64,000 nt of DNA, from assembly GCF_008727815.1 (NCBI RefSeq), contig NZ_CP044230.1, positions 1,286,001 through 1,350,000 on the forward strand, written 5' to 3'. A program made the position numbers and the translations under genes. Positions within the stretch are counted from its first letter, which is position 1, and every line of letters begins with the position of its first letter. This document shows positions 34,775 through 44,808 of this stretch, piece by piece. The stretch comes from Streptococcus sp. LPB0220. Its GTDB lineage: Bacteria; Bacillota; Bacilli; Lactobacillales; Streptococcaceae. Below the pieces are notes generated by a model that was not told the DNA's origin, did not search any database, and saw only the letters and a program-made list of their open reading frames with translations.

Positions 34775-35108
34775 AACAAAACACTCCTGTTTCTAGTTTA
34801 CCAGATTTCAACAGGAGTGTTTTCTTGTGTCTCATTTTATGGGTGCAGTGCCGACCCTAGGGATTCTTTCGTTCTCATATATACGTCATTAGTATAGGCT
34901 AATTTGATTTAAATTCCAAGAGAAATAACATTTTACATAAAAATCAGTGGGTATTTTACAATTTTTCCATATAATATAGCTAAAAAACAACTGGTTTTAA
35001 GAATTCTTATCTGAAACATTCGGAAATTTCCCTTAACCGTAGCGGAAAGTTGTTTTCTTCTCCTATTTATAATAGACTATCACTAACATTAGATGAAAAG
35101 GTGACTCT

Positions 35109-37373
35109 ATGACTATAAATCAACTGCTTCAAAAGCTGGAGCCTACTAGCCCTATCCTTCAAGCTAACTTTGGAATTGAACGCGAAAGTCTTCGTGTCGA
35201 TAGACAGGGAAAATTAGCACATACGCCTCACCCTTCCTGCCTAGGAGCTCGAAGTTTCCACCCTTATATTCAAACAGATTTTTGTGAGTTTCAGATGGAA
35301 CTCATCACACCAGTTGCTAAATCTACCACTGAGGCTCGTCGATTTCTTGGAGCCATTACCGATGTAGCTGGACGTTCCATCAGTAAAGATGAACTTCTCT
35401 GGCCCTTGTCCATGCCTCCTCGTATCAACGCCCAAGAAATCCAAGTTGCCCAACTGGAAAATGAATTTGAACGCCATTATCGTAACTACCTGGCCGAAAA
35501 ATACGGAACTAAACTACAAGCTATCTCAGGTATCCACTATAATATGGAACTAGGGAAAGATTTGGTTGAAGCCCTATTCCAAGAAAGTGACCAGATTGAT
35601 ATAATTGCTTTCAAAAACGCCCTCTATCTTAAGCTGGCTCAAAACTACTTGCGCTACCGTTGGGTGATTACCTATCTTTTTGGGGCTGCACCTATTGCTG
35701 AGCAAGGCTTCTTCGACCAAGAAGTGCCAGAACTCGTGCGTTCCTTCCGAAACAGCGACCATGGTTATGTCAATAAGGAAGAAATACAAGTATCTTTTGC
35801 AAGCCTAGAAGACTATGTCTCTGCCATCGAAAACTATATCGAACAAGGTGATTTGATTGCGGAAAAGGAATTTTACTCGGCTGTTCGTTTCCGTGGACAA
35901 AAGGTTAATCGCTCCTTCCTTGACAAGGGAATCACCTACCTAGAATTCCGTAACTTCGACCTCAACCCCTTTGAGCGTATCGGTATTAGCCAAACTACCA
36001 TGGATACCGTACACCTACTCCTTCTAGCCTTCCTCTGGCTGGATGCCCCTGAAAATGTTGATCAGGCTCTGGCTCAAGGTCACGCGCTGAATGAAAAAAT
36101 TGCCCTCTCTCATCCTTTAGAACCTCTACCTTCTGAAGCTGAAACTCAGAACATTACGACAGCTCTAGACCAACTGGTGCAACATTTTGGGCTTGGTGAC
36201 TATCATCAAGGGCTGGTCAAACAAGTTAAAGATGCCTTTGCAGATTCCAGTCAGACACTAGCTGCTCAACTTCTTCCTCATATCAAAGACAAGTCCCTTT
36301 CTGACTTTGCCCTTGACAAGGCGCTTGCCTATCATGATTACGACTGGACTGCCCACTATGCCCTTAAGGGTTATGAGGAGATGGAACTTTCTACCCAGAT
36401 GCTGCTCTTTGATGCCATTCAAAAAGGGCTTCATTTTGAAATCCTAGATGAGCAGGATCAATTCCTTAAACTCTGGCATAAAGATCATGTTGAGTACGTC
36501 AAAAATGGTAACATGACCTCAAAAGACAACTATGTAGTTCCTCTTGCCATGGCTAATAAAACCGTGACCAAAAAAATCCTGGCTGATGCTGGCTTCCCTG
36601 TCCCTGCCGGCGACGAATTTACCAGTCTAGAACAAGGTCTAGCCTACTATCCTCTTATCAAGGGCAAGCAAATTGTGGTTAAACCAAAATCAACCAACTT
36701 CGGGCTGGGCATTTCCATTTTCCAAAAGCCTGCCAGCCTTGATAACTATAAGAAAGCTCTCGAGATTGCCTTTGAAGAAGATACAGCTGTTCTTGTTGAA
36801 GAATTTATCCCAGGAACCGAATACCGTTTCTTCATTCTGGACGGGCGTTGTGAGTCTGTCCTCCTTCGTGTCGCTGCTAATGTTGTCGGTGATGGCAAAC
36901 ACACCATTCGTGAATTAGTCGCTCAGAAAAATGCCAATCCATTGCGAGGCCGTGACCACCGCTCACCTCTGGAAATCATTAAGCTAGGAGACATCGAACA
37001 ATTGATGTTGACTCAGCAAGGTTATGCACCTGATGATATTCTCCCAGAAGGGAAAAAGGTCAATCTCCGCCGTAACTCCAACATTTCTACGGGTGGTGAC
37101 TCTATTGATGTCACTGAGACAATAGATTCCTCTTACCAAGAATTGGCAGCAGCTATGGCAACTAGCATGGGGGCCTGGGCTTGCGGGGTTGACCTCATCA
37201 TTCCAGATAAAACTCAGCCTGCTAGCAAGGAAAAACCTCATTTCACTTGTATCGAGCTCAACTTCAATCCCGCTATGTATATTCACACCTATTGTGCTGA
37301 AGGTTCTGGACAAGCTATCACTCCAAAAATTCTAGACAAGCTTTTTCCAGAAGTTGCCACAAGTCAAACCTAA
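35109..37373 (+). CDS. gshAB: bifunctional glutamate-cysteine ligase / glutathione synthetase
   Basis: A 754-residue fusion that makes glutathione in two ATP-dependent steps: Glu plus Cys, then addition of Gly. The N-terminal ligase half (about 1-480) begins 'LQANFGIERESLRV' and includes YLRYRWVITYLFGAAP; the C-terminal ATP-grasp half (about 485-754) includes 'VVKPKSTNFGLGISIF', EEFIPGTEYRFFILDG and ELNFNPAMYIH. The length is normal. AAGGTGA precedes the ATG, and TATAAT lies at 35069-35074. It stands alone, between two IS remnants. Confidence 0.93.
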   Translation: MTINQLLQKLEPTSPILQANFGIERESLRVDRQGKLAHTPHPSCLGARSFHPYIQTDFCEFQMELITPVAKSTTEARRFLGAITDVAGRSISKDELLWPLSMPPRINAQEIQVAQLENEFERHYRNYLAEKYGTKLQAISGIHYNMELGKDLVEALFQESDQIDIIAFKNALYLKLAQNYLRYRWVITYLFGAAPIAEQGFFDQEVPELVRSFRNSDHGYVNKEEIQVSFASLEDYVSAIENYIEQGDLIAEKEFYSAVRFRGQKVNRSFLDKGITYLEFRNFDLNPFERIGISQTTMDTVHLLLLAFLWLDAPENVDQALAQGHALNEKIALSHPLEPLPSEAETQNITTALDQLVQHFGLGDYHQGLVKQVKDAFADSSQTLAAQLLPHIKDKSLSDFALDKALAYHDYDWTAHYALKGYEEMELSTQMLLFDAIQKGLHFEILDEQDQFLKLWHKDHVEYVKNGNMTSKDNYVVPLAMANKTVTKKILADAGFPVPAGDEFTSLEQGLAYYPLIKGKQIVVKPKSTNFGLGISIFQKPASLDNYKKALEIAFEEDTAVLVEEFIPGTEYRFFILDGRCESVLLRVAANVVGDGKHTIRELVAQKNANPLRGRDHRSPLEIIKLGDIEQLMLTQQGYAPDDILPEGKKVNLRRNSNISTGGDSIDVTETIDSSYQELAAAMATSMGAWACGVDLIIPDKTQPASKEKPHFTCIELNFNPAMYIHTYCAEGSGQAITPKILDKLFPEVATSQT

Positions 37374-37493
37374 AACCTCATTCTTAGGAACAAACAAATC
37401 ACCTTTATCTCGATGATATGATACCTCTTAAGTAGACAAGGTAAATACCTAAAATCTACGGCTTTTTGTCAACTTTAGTGGGTTGAAGAAAAG

Positions 37494-37877
37494 CTAAGCT
37501 CGAGAAAGGACAAATTTCGTCCTTTCTTTTTTGATATTCAGAGCGATGAAAATTCGCTTCTTGAAGTTTTCAAAGTTCCGAAAACCAAAGGCATTGCGTT
37601 TGATAAGTTTGATGAGATTATTAGTCGCTTCCAATTTTGCGTTGGAATAGGATAACTGAAGGTCATTGATGATTTTCCCTTTGTCCTTTAGAAATGTTTT
37701 AAAGACAGTCTGAAAAAGAGAATGAACCTTCTTTATATTGTCTTCAATGAGTCCAAAAAATTTCTCTGGTTCCTTATTCTGAAGGTGAAAAAGCAAGAGC
37801 TGATAGAGATTATAGTGGTATTTCAAGTCTTCTGAATAGCTCAAAAGCTTGTCTAGGATTTCTTTATTGCCTAAATT
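37494..37877 (-). pseudogene. C-terminal fragment of an ISL3-family transposase
   Basis: About 127 codons of transposase tail: LLSYSEDLKYHYNLYQLLLF, then SNAKLEATNNLIKLIKRNAF and GFRNFENFKKRIFIALN, a signature of ISL3-type (IS1167/IS1193) transposases. The first two thirds are missing; the frame closes upstream at 37878. Only the 3' end of the element remains, and it cuts into the immunity-like remnant next to it. Confidence 0.75.
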
Positions 37878-37883
37878 GTCAAA

Positions 37884-38093
37884 TTAAGTTAGACTTTTCA
37901 AGTAACTCAGAAAAACTTGGTAGGGTGATTGAAATAGTTCTAATGGTAATTCATAGACTATCCTCTGTTCAGCTATTCCTCCTTCATCAGTAACAAAAAA
38001 ATATTTCTCATGATGTCGCCAAATATGTTGTCCATAACCTTTTATTTCCTCAAACTTACTAACTTCTTCTCATTGTAGTCTTGTTGGTTTCAT
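37884..38093 (-). pseudogene. decayed, truncated paralogue of the gene at 38106-38528
   Basis: Begins MKPTRLQ then TGA (38070-38072), and continues in frame EEVSKFEEIKGYGQHIW and IVYELPLELF. This mirrors MKPTKLEWEDVTQFEEIEGY and VVYELPQELF of the intact copy; the intact Trp codon TGG is TGA here apart from an adjacent change. Similarity ends where the ISL3 fragment begins. Confidence 0.65.
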
Positions 38094-38105
38094 TTTATAC
38101 CTTCC

Positions 38106-38528
38106 TTATTTAAGCGGTGATACATAATCATCTGGAAGTTTCCCTCTCCAGTCAATCCACATTTGCTCAGCAATCGGAATTAATCTTTTAAGCTCTTCCT
38201 GAGTAAATAATTCTCTAGTTTCAGGTATATCAATTAATGATGTGGGACTCTCTTCTATGAATCGTTTCTCACTAGCTTTCTTTTCTTCTTCCGTCGGTGG
38301 CCAACAGTCATTTTGAACTTTCCAGGAAACTTCTTGGAACGTTCTCTCTCCACTCTCTAATAGAGCAAATAATTCTTGTGGGAGTTCATAGACCACTAAC
38401 CAAGAAGCCACGGTGCCTTCTTCTAAAACTAAATAATATTTGTCCTCATTTTTCCAAATGGATTTTCCATATCCTTCAATTTCCTCAAATTGGGTAACAT
38501 CTTCCCATTCAAGTTTTGTTGGTTTCAT
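38106..38528 (-). CDS. small acidic protein of an immunity-like array
   Basis: A 140-residue cytoplasmic protein of no family I can name, acidic and rich in Trp and Glu, without signal or membrane segment. It is the intact member of a three-copy set: a broken copy lies downstream and the tail of a third lies upstream. Small, repeated, diverging genes of this kind are typical of immunity proteins to polymorphic toxins. That role is inference. Confidence 0.55.
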   Translation of the reverse strand: MKPTKLEWEDVTQFEEIEGYGKSIWKNEDKYYLVLEEGTVASWLVVYELPQELFALLESGERTFQEVSWKVQNDCWPPTEEEKKASEKRFIEESPTSLIDIPETRELFTQEELKRLIPIAEQMWIDWRGKLPDDYVSPLK

Positions 38529-38539
38529 TTATACATTCC

Positions 38540-38614
38540 TTACTTAAGTGGTGATACATAATCATTTGGAAGTTCTCCTTCAGATTCAATCCACTGCTTC
38601 TCAGCAATGGGAAT
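38540..38614 (-). pseudogene. C-terminal remnant of a third paralogue
   Basis: About 24 codons reading IIPIAEKQWIESEGELPNDY then VSPLK and stop, matching LIPIAEQMWIDWRGKLPDDY and VSPLK at the end of the intact gene. It lacks a start and the N-terminal part, and abuts the next immunity-like gene. Confidence 0.65.
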
Positions 38615-38622
38615 TATACGAA

Positions 38623-39054
38623 TTATTCATGCTCTCTTTTGTACCATGAAGTATATAATGGACTGATCTTTTCAAATAATTCCATTTCATATCTAAATCT
38701 ATTCACTTGGACTTTCTCAACTAATTGACTAACTTTTTCAAATTCATTATTTCTGATCAATTTTTCAATTAAGTCTACATCCTTTTTATCAATGGTATGT
38801 GAGGAAATATTTTTAATGATTATCTTTAAAATTTGATAAGTTACCTCATTATCATCTAATTTAGAAATCTCGGATCTTATTTCCCCTCGTTCAGTAAAAG
38901 CCAGATTATATCTTCCATTTCCATCCTCTATTACAGAAATTCCCTCTGGAAAGTAGGGAGGTTGTTTTGAAAAATAAATTCCAAATTCATCTAATTTTAA
39001 ATTTCCAATTTTTGCAACTTCGGATTCAATTTTGTTTTTTAATTTTATTAGCAT
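38623..39054 (-). CDS. small cytoplasmic protein, possibly Imm63-like immunity protein
   Basis: A 143-residue protein without signal or membrane segment. The pattern 'GRYNLAFTERGEIRSEISKLDDNEVTYQILKIIIKNIS' and the helical C-terminus recall Imm63-type proteins, but I cannot confirm this by eye. Very low GC (many AAT/AAA codons), as for its neighbours. It sits in the immunity-like array. Confidence 0.5.
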   Translation of the reverse strand: MLIKLKNKIESEVAKIGNLKLDEFGIYFSKQPPYFPEGISVIEDGNGRYNLAFTERGEIRSEISKLDDNEVTYQILKIIIKNISSHTIDKKDVDLIEKLIRNNEFEKVSQLVEKVQVNRFRYEMELFEKISPLYTSWYKREHE

Positions 39055-39158
39055 TTTATTATTCCTATTACAAACTAAGTAAAAATCTACCTTTTTCTAA
39101 TTCATCAATCGAGTTTTAATTTTAATGGCTTTACATAATTCGTTAATATCAGCAAAGG

Positions 39159-39467
39159 TTACCTTTCCAATAAATAATTAGCAATAACCAATTTTAATTC
39201 GGTAATAGTCTCATTCGTTACTTTTCTTATTTCAACATCATTATTCCAATAGTAAATGTCAGTTAATCCCCCTTGCGGTGGGAAAAGTGCTTGATATATT
39301 GTCAATTTATCTCTTAAACTCATTCCCTTATTAGTATTTGCATATTCTTTCAAAATATGTAGCTCATCCACTTGTGGACCAATATTTTTAATATTATATT
39401 TGTCAATGATAGACAACAAATGATCGATGGCTTCTAAAAAAGTTTCTTTCATACTACTGTTCATCAT
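39159..39467 (-). CDS. small hypothetical protein of the immunity-like array
   Basis: A 102-residue soluble protein. I chose the tandem ATG at 39467 (GAGG eight bases before) over a TTG 13 codons up. It contains LRDKLTIYQALFPPQGGLTD and no motif I can name. After the stop another frame reads 'GKVTFADINELCKAIKIKT' to a stop near 39110, which looks like the tail of a further gene, so this region has been rearranged. Confidence 0.5.
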   Translation of the reverse strand: MMNSSMKETFLEAIDHLLSIIDKYNIKNIGPQVDELHILKEYANTNKGMSLRDKLTIYQALFPPQGGLTDIYYWNNDVEIRKVTNETITELKLVIANYLLER

Positions 39468-39591
39468 TAGAAAAACCTCATTAACTACTGCTATTTTTTC
39501 ATACAACAGTTAAGTTAAATTTCTTTAAACTCACTTTTCCTTAAATCCTATTCTACCAGAATATACCCATGAATTCATTCTAAAACAAAAA

Positions 39592-39616
39592 GAGAGCAGC
39601 AAACTGAGCTACTCTC
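39592..39616 (-). terminator. terminator of the DUF1307-like lipoprotein gene
   Basis: Stem GAGAGCAGC / GCTACTCTC (one mismatch), 7-base loop, then five T on the minus strand. Confidence 0.75.
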
Positions 39617-39624
39617 CATTTGGT

Positions 39625-40209
39625 TTATTTTTCGACCATTCCGCCCTTGATAAGACTGTCTTTCGTTACTGAATAACTGACTGTTTTGTCATCTAGGGGA
39701 TTAAAGCCTGGGACGATTTCTTTTAATTTATTAAAATCGATTTTTGTGTAATCAATGGTATTGCGGATATAAAAGATTCCGTCTTTGTATTCTGATGTTA
39801 GTTCAAATCCATGGCCCATCAGATCTTTGAATTTTTCTTGGCTCTTGGCGACGGCTTCTTTCATGGTTTCAAGAGGGTTCTCACCAGGCACTTTTGAGAC
39901 GTCGTAATCATCAACTTTTTCTTGTAACAACAAGGTATCTCCCTTGTAATACAAGGTTACAGTGGACTTACCTGCTTCATCACTCGTTTCAAGAACAGTT
40001 TTTTGAGCACCTGCTAGTGCATCTTCTTTTTTGCTTTCATCAGTTGATGACTCTTTTGTCTTCTCTTTAGCGGATGATTTGGTTGTAGCTTTACTGGTCG
40101 CCTTAGTAGACGATGGACTAGTAGATTTTGTACTCTCTTTTTGGGCGCAACCAGCTAAAAGAAGACCCGCTGTCAAGAAGACGGCTAACATTTTTGTGGT
40201 TTTATTCAT
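39625..40209 (-). CDS. YehR-like (DUF1307) lipoprotein
   Basis: A 194-residue lipoprotein: signal peptide with lipobox LLAGCAQK (Cys about 21), a long Ser/Thr/Lys-rich linker (about 25-65), then a domain 'STVTLYYKGDTLLLQEKVDD ...' of the DUF1307/YehR type. I chose ATG 40209 with a GAGG site in front. Function of the family is unknown. It lies downstream of galE with its own short leader region. Confidence 0.75.
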   Translation of the reverse strand: MNKTTKMLAVFLTAGLLLAGCAQKESTKSTSPSSTKATSKATTKSSAKEKTKESSTDESKKEDALAGAQKTVLETSDEAGKSTVTLYYKGDTLLLQEKVDDYDVSKVPGENPLETMKEAVAKSQEKFKDLMGHGFELTSEYKDGIFYIRNTIDYTKIDFNKLKEIVPGFNPLDDKTVSYSVTKDSLIKGGMVEK

Positions 40210-40336
40210 TTTGAATACCTCACTTTTTATGATGGTTAAGAAAATGACTGACGTCTGAAACGAGTCATTTAGCAAGATCAACTGTTGTTTTAAATGTTAT
40301 TAGAAAAGTCTCAAAAATGATGTCCGCAGTCCCTCC

Positions 40337-41335
40337 TTATCGATCATTGTAGCCATCTGGGTGGCTGGAATGCCAAGCCCAGGCTGTTTGGATGATGGTT
40401 TCGATATTGTCAAATTTGGGTTGCCAGCCGAGGATGGCACGCGCCTTCTCAGAGGATGCGATCAGGGTATCTGGATCTCCTGGTCTGCGATCGGCCAGCT
40501 CCAGTGGAATCGGATGACCCGTCACCTTGCGGGCCGCATCAACGATTTGAAGATTAGAGAATCCTGTCGATGAGCCCAGATTAAAGGCGGTAGAAGGGTT
40601 GCCATTACGCAGATACTCCACTGCTAAAAGATGGGCATCTGCCAAGTCAAATGGATGGACGTAGTCCCGAACATTGGTCCCATCTGGTGTCTGGTAGTCA
40701 TCTCCAAAAATAGAGATCTTCTCGCGTTTGCCTTGGGCTACTTGTAAGACGATCGGCAAGAGATGGGTCTCTGGTCCATGGTCTTCTCCGATGGATCCAT
40801 CTGGCTTAGCACCCGCAACATTAAAGTAACGAAGGGGCACGTACTTGATCCCGTAGGCTTGATCGGCCCAGCGCATAATGGTTTCCATCATGAGCTTGCT
40901 TTCGCCATAAGGATTGATTGGTTTTTGTGGAGTGGTTTCAAGAATCGGAATTTCTTCTGGAATGCCGTAGGTGGCAGCAGTTGAAGAAAAGACGATGTAG
41001 TGCACTCCACATTCATGCATGACTTCCAAGAGCTTGACCATGCCTGCTGTATTGTTATCAAAATATTTCAATGGATCGGCCATGGATTCAGCGACCAGTG
41101 AGTAGGCAGCAAAGTGGATGACCGCATCGATATCTGCATGTTCCTTAAAAACAGTGCGCATAAAGTCTTGATCCGCCAGGTCTCCTTGGTAAAAGACGGC
41201 ATCTGGATGCACCGCTGCACGGTGGCCTGTGACCAGGCTATCGACCACGACGACTTTTTCCTGTCCTTCATTGACCAAGCGGTCCACCATGTGGGAACCG
41301 ATATAGCCAGCTCCTCCGAGTACGAGTATTGCCAT
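40337..41335 (-). CDS. galE: UDP-glucose 4-epimerase
   Basis: A 332-residue short-chain dehydrogenase/reductase that interconverts UDP-galactose and UDP-glucose with bound NAD. It has the Rossmann motif GGAGYIGSH (about 7-15), the catalytic Ser-Ser-Ala-Ala in [10 protein letters not shown] and the Tyr/Lys pair in [10 protein letters not shown] set the start at ATG 41335 (AAAGGA site); the frame is open much further up but overlaps galT. Last Leloir gene of the operon. Confidence 0.93.
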   Translation of the reverse strand: MAILVLGGAGYIGSHMVDRLVNEGQEKVVVVDSLVTGHRAAVHPDAVFYQGDLADQDFMRTVFKEHADIDAVIHFAAYSLVAESMADPLKYFDNNTAGMVKLLEVMHECGVHYIVFSSTAATYGIPEEIPILETTPQKPINPYGESKLMMETIMRWADQAYGIKYVPLRYFNVAGAKPDGSIGEDHGPETHLLPIVLQVAQGKREKISIFGDDYQTPDGTNVRDYVHPFDLADAHLLAVEYLRNGNPSTAFNLGSSTGFSNLQIVDAARKVTGHPIPLELADRRPGDPDTLIASSEKARAILGWQPKFDNIETIIQTAWAWHSSHPDGYNDR

Positions 41336-41399
41336 TTGTTTTCCTTTCGCTTCTTTGTCTTCTCTCTTATTGTACCAAATTTCTGCCTCTTCTCCACAC

Positions 41400-42872
41400 T
41401 TAAAGTGTCGCGACAAAGCGTCTAAAGGCTGCTTGGCCTTCTGCTGTTCGCTTGTAGACACCGGCATCTTCGAGCACGCGCGCAAAGATCTGGCCGACTG
41501 ATTCACGAACAATAGCTTCCGCTTCTGCTTCGTCTGTGAGGAATGGGTGAGTGGCTTTCAAGTCAGTAACCCAGTCCTGGTGGTAACTAGCCACACTGCT
41601 TTCTCGTCCAAGTAGATAATCTTGGACTTGCTTGAGCTCTTTCTTGAGTCGAGGTGGCAATATCGCCAAGCCCATGACTTCGATCAGGCCGATGTTTTCT
41701 TTTTTGATGTGTTGCACATCCGCATGTGGGTGATAAATACCATCTGGATGCTCTGGTGAGGTTTGGTTGTCACGGAGCACCAAGTCCAGTTCATAATGCC
41801 CATCGCGGATTCGTGCAATGGGGGTAATGGTATGATGGGGTTGACCGTCAGATGTGGCTAAGACTTGCACAGCTGGATCCGAGTAGCCTCGCCAGGCTGT
41901 TAGGATATGGTCTGCCAGGGCAATCAATTGCGCCTTGTCGTCCGATTGCAAGCGGAGAACCGACATGGGCCAGTTGACAATTCCTACCGATACAGCCTCA
42001 AATCCCTCAACGCTAAAGCTTTCCTCAACAGGAGCTAGCTCCATAGGGAAGGTGTGCCGTCCGCCTTGGTAATGGTCATGAGTCAGGATAGATCCCCCTA
42101 CAATGGGCAGATCTGCATTAGACCCTGCAAAATAGCCTGGAAAAGTCTCGACAATGGTCAAGAGTCGCTCAAAGGTCTTGCGACTAATGGCCATGGGCAC
42201 ATGCTGGCTATCGAGGAAAATGCAGTGTTCATTGAAGTAGGCATAAGGGGAATACTGAAAGCCCCAGTCATGACCGTCCATGTCAAAACGGATAATCCGA
42301 TGATTGGCCCGGGCTGGATGGTCTAGGCGACCTTGATAGCCTTCATTTTCAAAGCACAATTGGCAGGCTGGATAATGACTGGCTTTGGCAAGCTTGGCCG
42401 CTGCAATGTCTTTAGGATCTTTTTCAGGTTTTGACAGATTGATGGTGATTTCAAGAGAACCGTAGGGAGTTTCAGCCTCAAAGGCAATGTTTTGCGCAAT
42501 GGCTTTGACCTTGATGTAATCATTGCGCTTAGAGAGGTCATAGAAATCAGCAATCGCGTCTTCCTTGGACTGACGGTAGGTCTCCCAAAAGCGATGGTTG
42601 ACCTGACTAGGGCTAGGGGTAATCCAATCCATCAACTCCGCACCCAAGCTGTCCTTGGCGGCCATACTGTCCTGGATCTTGCTATTCGCAACCGCAATCT
42701 CCACCAACTGATCTTTGAGTGCAATCAAGTCTTCTTTTTTGGCTGGGGCATCTAGCCCTTCTTCTCCAACGCGACTCATGACGCGATTTTTTAGATAAAT
42801 CCGATCCATCTCTTCGTAGTCACTCGCCGCAATGACGGCTGTGACAAATGCGTCTAAAATTCCCTGATTCAT
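41400..42872 (-). CDS. galT: galactose-1-phosphate uridylyltransferase (class II)
   Basis: A 490-residue enzyme of the long Gram-positive GalT class, exchanging UMP between UDP-glucose and galactose-1-phosphate. Conserved blocks include [20 protein letters not shown] '[17 protein letters not shown]' (about 255) and '[21 protein letters not shown]'. Its ATG overlaps the stop of the HAD gene by four bases, so they are coupled. Confidence 0.92.
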   Translation of the reverse strand: MNQGILDAFVTAVIAASDYEEMDRIYLKNRVMSRVGEEGLDAPAKKEDLIALKDQLVEIAVANSKIQDSMAAKDSLGAELMDWITPSPSQVNHRFWETYRQSKEDAIADFYDLSKRNDYIKVKAIAQNIAFEAETPYGSLEITINLSKPEKDPKDIAAAKLAKASHYPACQLCFENEGYQGRLDHPARANHRIIRFDMDGHDWGFQYSPYAYFNEHCIFLDSQHVPMAISRKTFERLLTIVETFPGYFAGSNADLPIVGGSILTHDHYQGGRHTFPMELAPVEESFSVEGFEAVSVGIVNWPMSVLRLQSDDKAQLIALADHILTAWRGYSDPAVQVLATSDGQPHHTITPIARIRDGHYELDLVLRDNQTSPEHPDGIYHPHADVQHIKKENIGLIEVMGLAILPPRLKKELKQVQDYLLGRESSVASYHQDWVTDLKATHPFLTDEAEAEAIVRESVGQIFARVLEDAGVYKRTAEGQAAFRRFVATL

Positions 42873-43528
42873 TGATTCTCCTTCTTACGTTTTAAATAGT
42901 CTCTGACAGCATCCAAATCCTGGAAAACTTGTTCTGCTTTAGTTAAGAAAGACTGTGCTGGTACTTTTAAATCTGGAACACATATGACTGGGATTCCAGC
43001 CCGATAGGCTGCTTCAATCCCTGCCTCACTATCCTCTAGTACTAAGCAATTCTCTGGTAAAGCATTCAAATCACTACAAGCCTTTAAAAATATATCTGGG
43101 TAAGGTTTACTTCGTTTGACATCTTTTGCAAAAACTAAATGGTCAAATAGGGACAGAACCCCATTGCTATCCAAGATCATTCTAGCTCGAGATTCAACAC
43201 TTGAAGTTGCTAGGGCGATTGGAATGCCCTCTGTTTTCAAAAAAGTAAGTAAATTCTTAGCACCTTTTTTTAAATGAACACCTTGGGCTAAGATTCGACC
43301 TTCTAGTTCATAAACTTTAGCCAAGGTTTGGTCAAAGTTCCAAGGTAAATCATAGGTATCCAAAAATCGTTGAACATTTTCCTCTTCTCTGTGTCCACTG
43401 TAGTCTCTAGAATAAGTTTCTTCTGTGAAAGGAATTCCAAAATCTCTAAGTAATTCTTGATAAACTTTTAGAGAAATGATTTCAGTATCGGCTAATAAGC
43501 CATCTAAATCAAATATTACAGCTTCCAT
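42869..43528 (-). CDS. HAD-superfamily sugar phosphatase / phosphomutase-like protein
   Basis: A 219-residue HAD enzyme of the beta-phosphoglucomutase-like group: motif [12 protein letters not shown] (nucleophile Asp about 7), motif II ALATSS, motif III Lys in KRSKPYPD, motif [12 protein letters not shown]. It lies between galK (9 bp away) and galT (overlapping). It may remove a stalled sugar phosphate such as galactose-1-phosphate, but the substrate is inference. I chose ATG 43528 over a GTG three codons earlier. Confidence 0.82.
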   Translation of the reverse strand: MEAVIFDLDGLLADTEIISLKVYQELLRDFGIPFTEETYSRDYSGHREEENVQRFLDTYDLPWNFDQTLAKVYELEGRILAQGVHLKKGAKNLLTFLKTEGIPIALATSSVESRARMILDSNGVLSLFDHLVFAKDVKRSKPYPDIFLKACSDLNALPENCLVLEDSEAGIEAAYRAGIPVICVPDLKVPAQSFLTKAEQVFQDLDAVRDYLKRKKENQ

Positions 43529-43537
43529 TATTATCAC

Positions 43538-44716
43538 CTAGTCTAAAACTCGTGTCCCTGCCGCAACTTCTGCAATATAAAAGCTTGGCGCATAGCCAAC
43601 GACTTCTTCATAGCGTTTGCCAACAGCTTCTTTAAAGGCTTCAACTTTATCTTTGTTTACAAGGGCGATGGCGCAACCACCAAAGCCTGCTCCTGTCATA
43701 CGAGCGCCCAAGACGCCTTCTTGTTCCCAGGCTGTATGCACCAAGGTATCTAATTCTAGACCAGTCACTTCGTAGTCATGCTCCAATGATACGTGAGAAG
43801 CATTCATGAGACGACCAAAGCCTTCCAAATCACCTGCTTCAAGAGCCTTACGTGCTTGGAGGGTCCGTTGATTTTCAAGAACTGCATGGCGAGCCCGTTT
43901 AATGCGGTTTTCATCCTTGATCAAGTAGCTGTAGGCATCAAAGGCCCAGAGATCCAATTCCCCTAAGGTTTGGATATCTAGTTTTTCTTGAAGTTCAGAA
44001 ACGGCTGTTTCACATTCTGCACGGCGTTCATTGTATTTGGAATCAGCCAATTCACGGCGTTTGTTGGTGTTCATAATCACCACGACATTGTCTTTAAGGT
44101 CCAGCGGTACCAGATCATATTCTAGGGTATTGGTATCGAGATAAATAGCCCGTTGATCCGCTCCCATACCGATGGCAAATTGGTCCATGATCCCAGAGTT
44201 GACTCCGATGAAGTGATTTTCGGTTTGTTTCCCGATCTTGACCAGATCTAGACGATCTAAGTGAAGATCATATAGTTTCTCAGCGATGACGCCAATCAAG
44301 AGCTCAAGAGAAGCTGAAGAAGAAAGACCAGATCCATTTGGAATATTGCCATAGACATAGACGTCCATTCCGCTATCAATGACATGACCCGCTTCTTGCA
44401 AGAAATGGAGCACGCCTTTTGGATAGTTGGTCCAGTTGTGCTCTTTTTCAAACTGAAGGTTTTCAAGAGGAACTTCAATGATCCCCTTGTCTTCAAAGTT
44501 TCCTGAGAAGAAACGCAAGACCTTATCCTCACGCTTTCTTGCAGCTCCGTAAGTGCCGAGTGTGATAGCTGCTGGGAAGACATGGCCTCCATTATAGTCC
44601 GTGTGTTCACCGATCAGATTAATCCGTCCTGGTGAAAAGAAAGTGTGGTCAGCCTTTTCCCCAAAGACAGCCTGGAATTTTGCTTGTAAATCTTGAGATG
44701 TGATTGTTGTCGTCAT
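43538..44716 (-). CDS. galK: galactokinase
   Basis: A 392-residue GHMP kinase making galactose-1-phosphate. Motifs: [15 protein letters not shown] (about 26-40, sugar binding), [11 protein letters not shown] (about 119, ATP loop), [16 protein letters not shown] (about 340). I set the start at ATG 44716 with AAAGGAGT in front. First gene of galK-HAD-galT-galE. Confidence 0.95.
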   Translation of the reverse strand: MTTTITSQDLQAKFQAVFGEKADHTFFSPGRINLIGEHTDYNGGHVFPAAITLGTYGAARKREDKVLRFFSGNFEDKGIIEVPLENLQFEKEHNWTNYPKGVLHFLQEAGHVIDSGMDVYVYGNIPNGSGLSSSASLELLIGVIAEKLYDLHLDRLDLVKIGKQTENHFIGVNSGIMDQFAIGMGADQRAIYLDTNTLEYDLVPLDLKDNVVVIMNTNKRRELADSKYNERRAECETAVSELQEKLDIQTLGELDLWAFDAYSYLIKDENRIKRARHAVLENQRTLQARKALEAGDLEGFGRLMNASHVSLEHDYEVTGLELDTLVHTAWEQEGVLGARMTGAGFGGCAIALVNKDKVEAFKEAVGKRYEEVVGYAPSFYIAEVAAGTRVLD

Positions 44717-44734
44717 GAGAAACTCCTTTAGTTT

Positions 44735-44808
44735 TGTAAACGTTTTTATACTTGTATTATATCTGATCACAAGTAAAACTTCAAGTGTTTTTAGTAAAAT
44801 TTTATTAA
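44735..44808 (-). promoter_or_regulatory. gal operon promoter with cre-like and putative GalR sites
   Basis: Minus strand: -35 TTGAAG (44779-44784), 17 bp, -10 TATAAT (44756-44761). Downstream of the start lies TAAAAACGTTTACA (44735-44748), a cre/LacI-type site. Upstream lies the near palindrome TTAGTAAAATTTTATTAA (44791-44808), whose first 16 bases recur before galR at 52853-52868. A related GTAAATTTTTAC lies at 44899-44910. Confidence 0.6.

Larger units (their letters stand above)
33579..34847 (-). mobile_element. IS3-family (IS150-type) insertion sequence, inactivated
   Basis: About 1.27 kb with orfA (34484-34774) and a damaged orfB. Ends are judged from TGTCAATATTTTGGACAC at 33579 and the partner TGCACCCATAAAATGAGACAC-like end read inward from 34847, which share TG...GACAC. 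I see no convincing target duplication. A hairpin at 34786-34824 (AAAACACTCCTGTT / AACAGGAGTGTTTT) covers the orfA ribosome site. Confidence 0.7.

Noticed and set aside
41336..41512. Longer N-terminus for galE
   Set aside because: The extra 59 residues overlap galT and precede the canonical NAD-binding start; the AAAGGA site supports ATG 41335.
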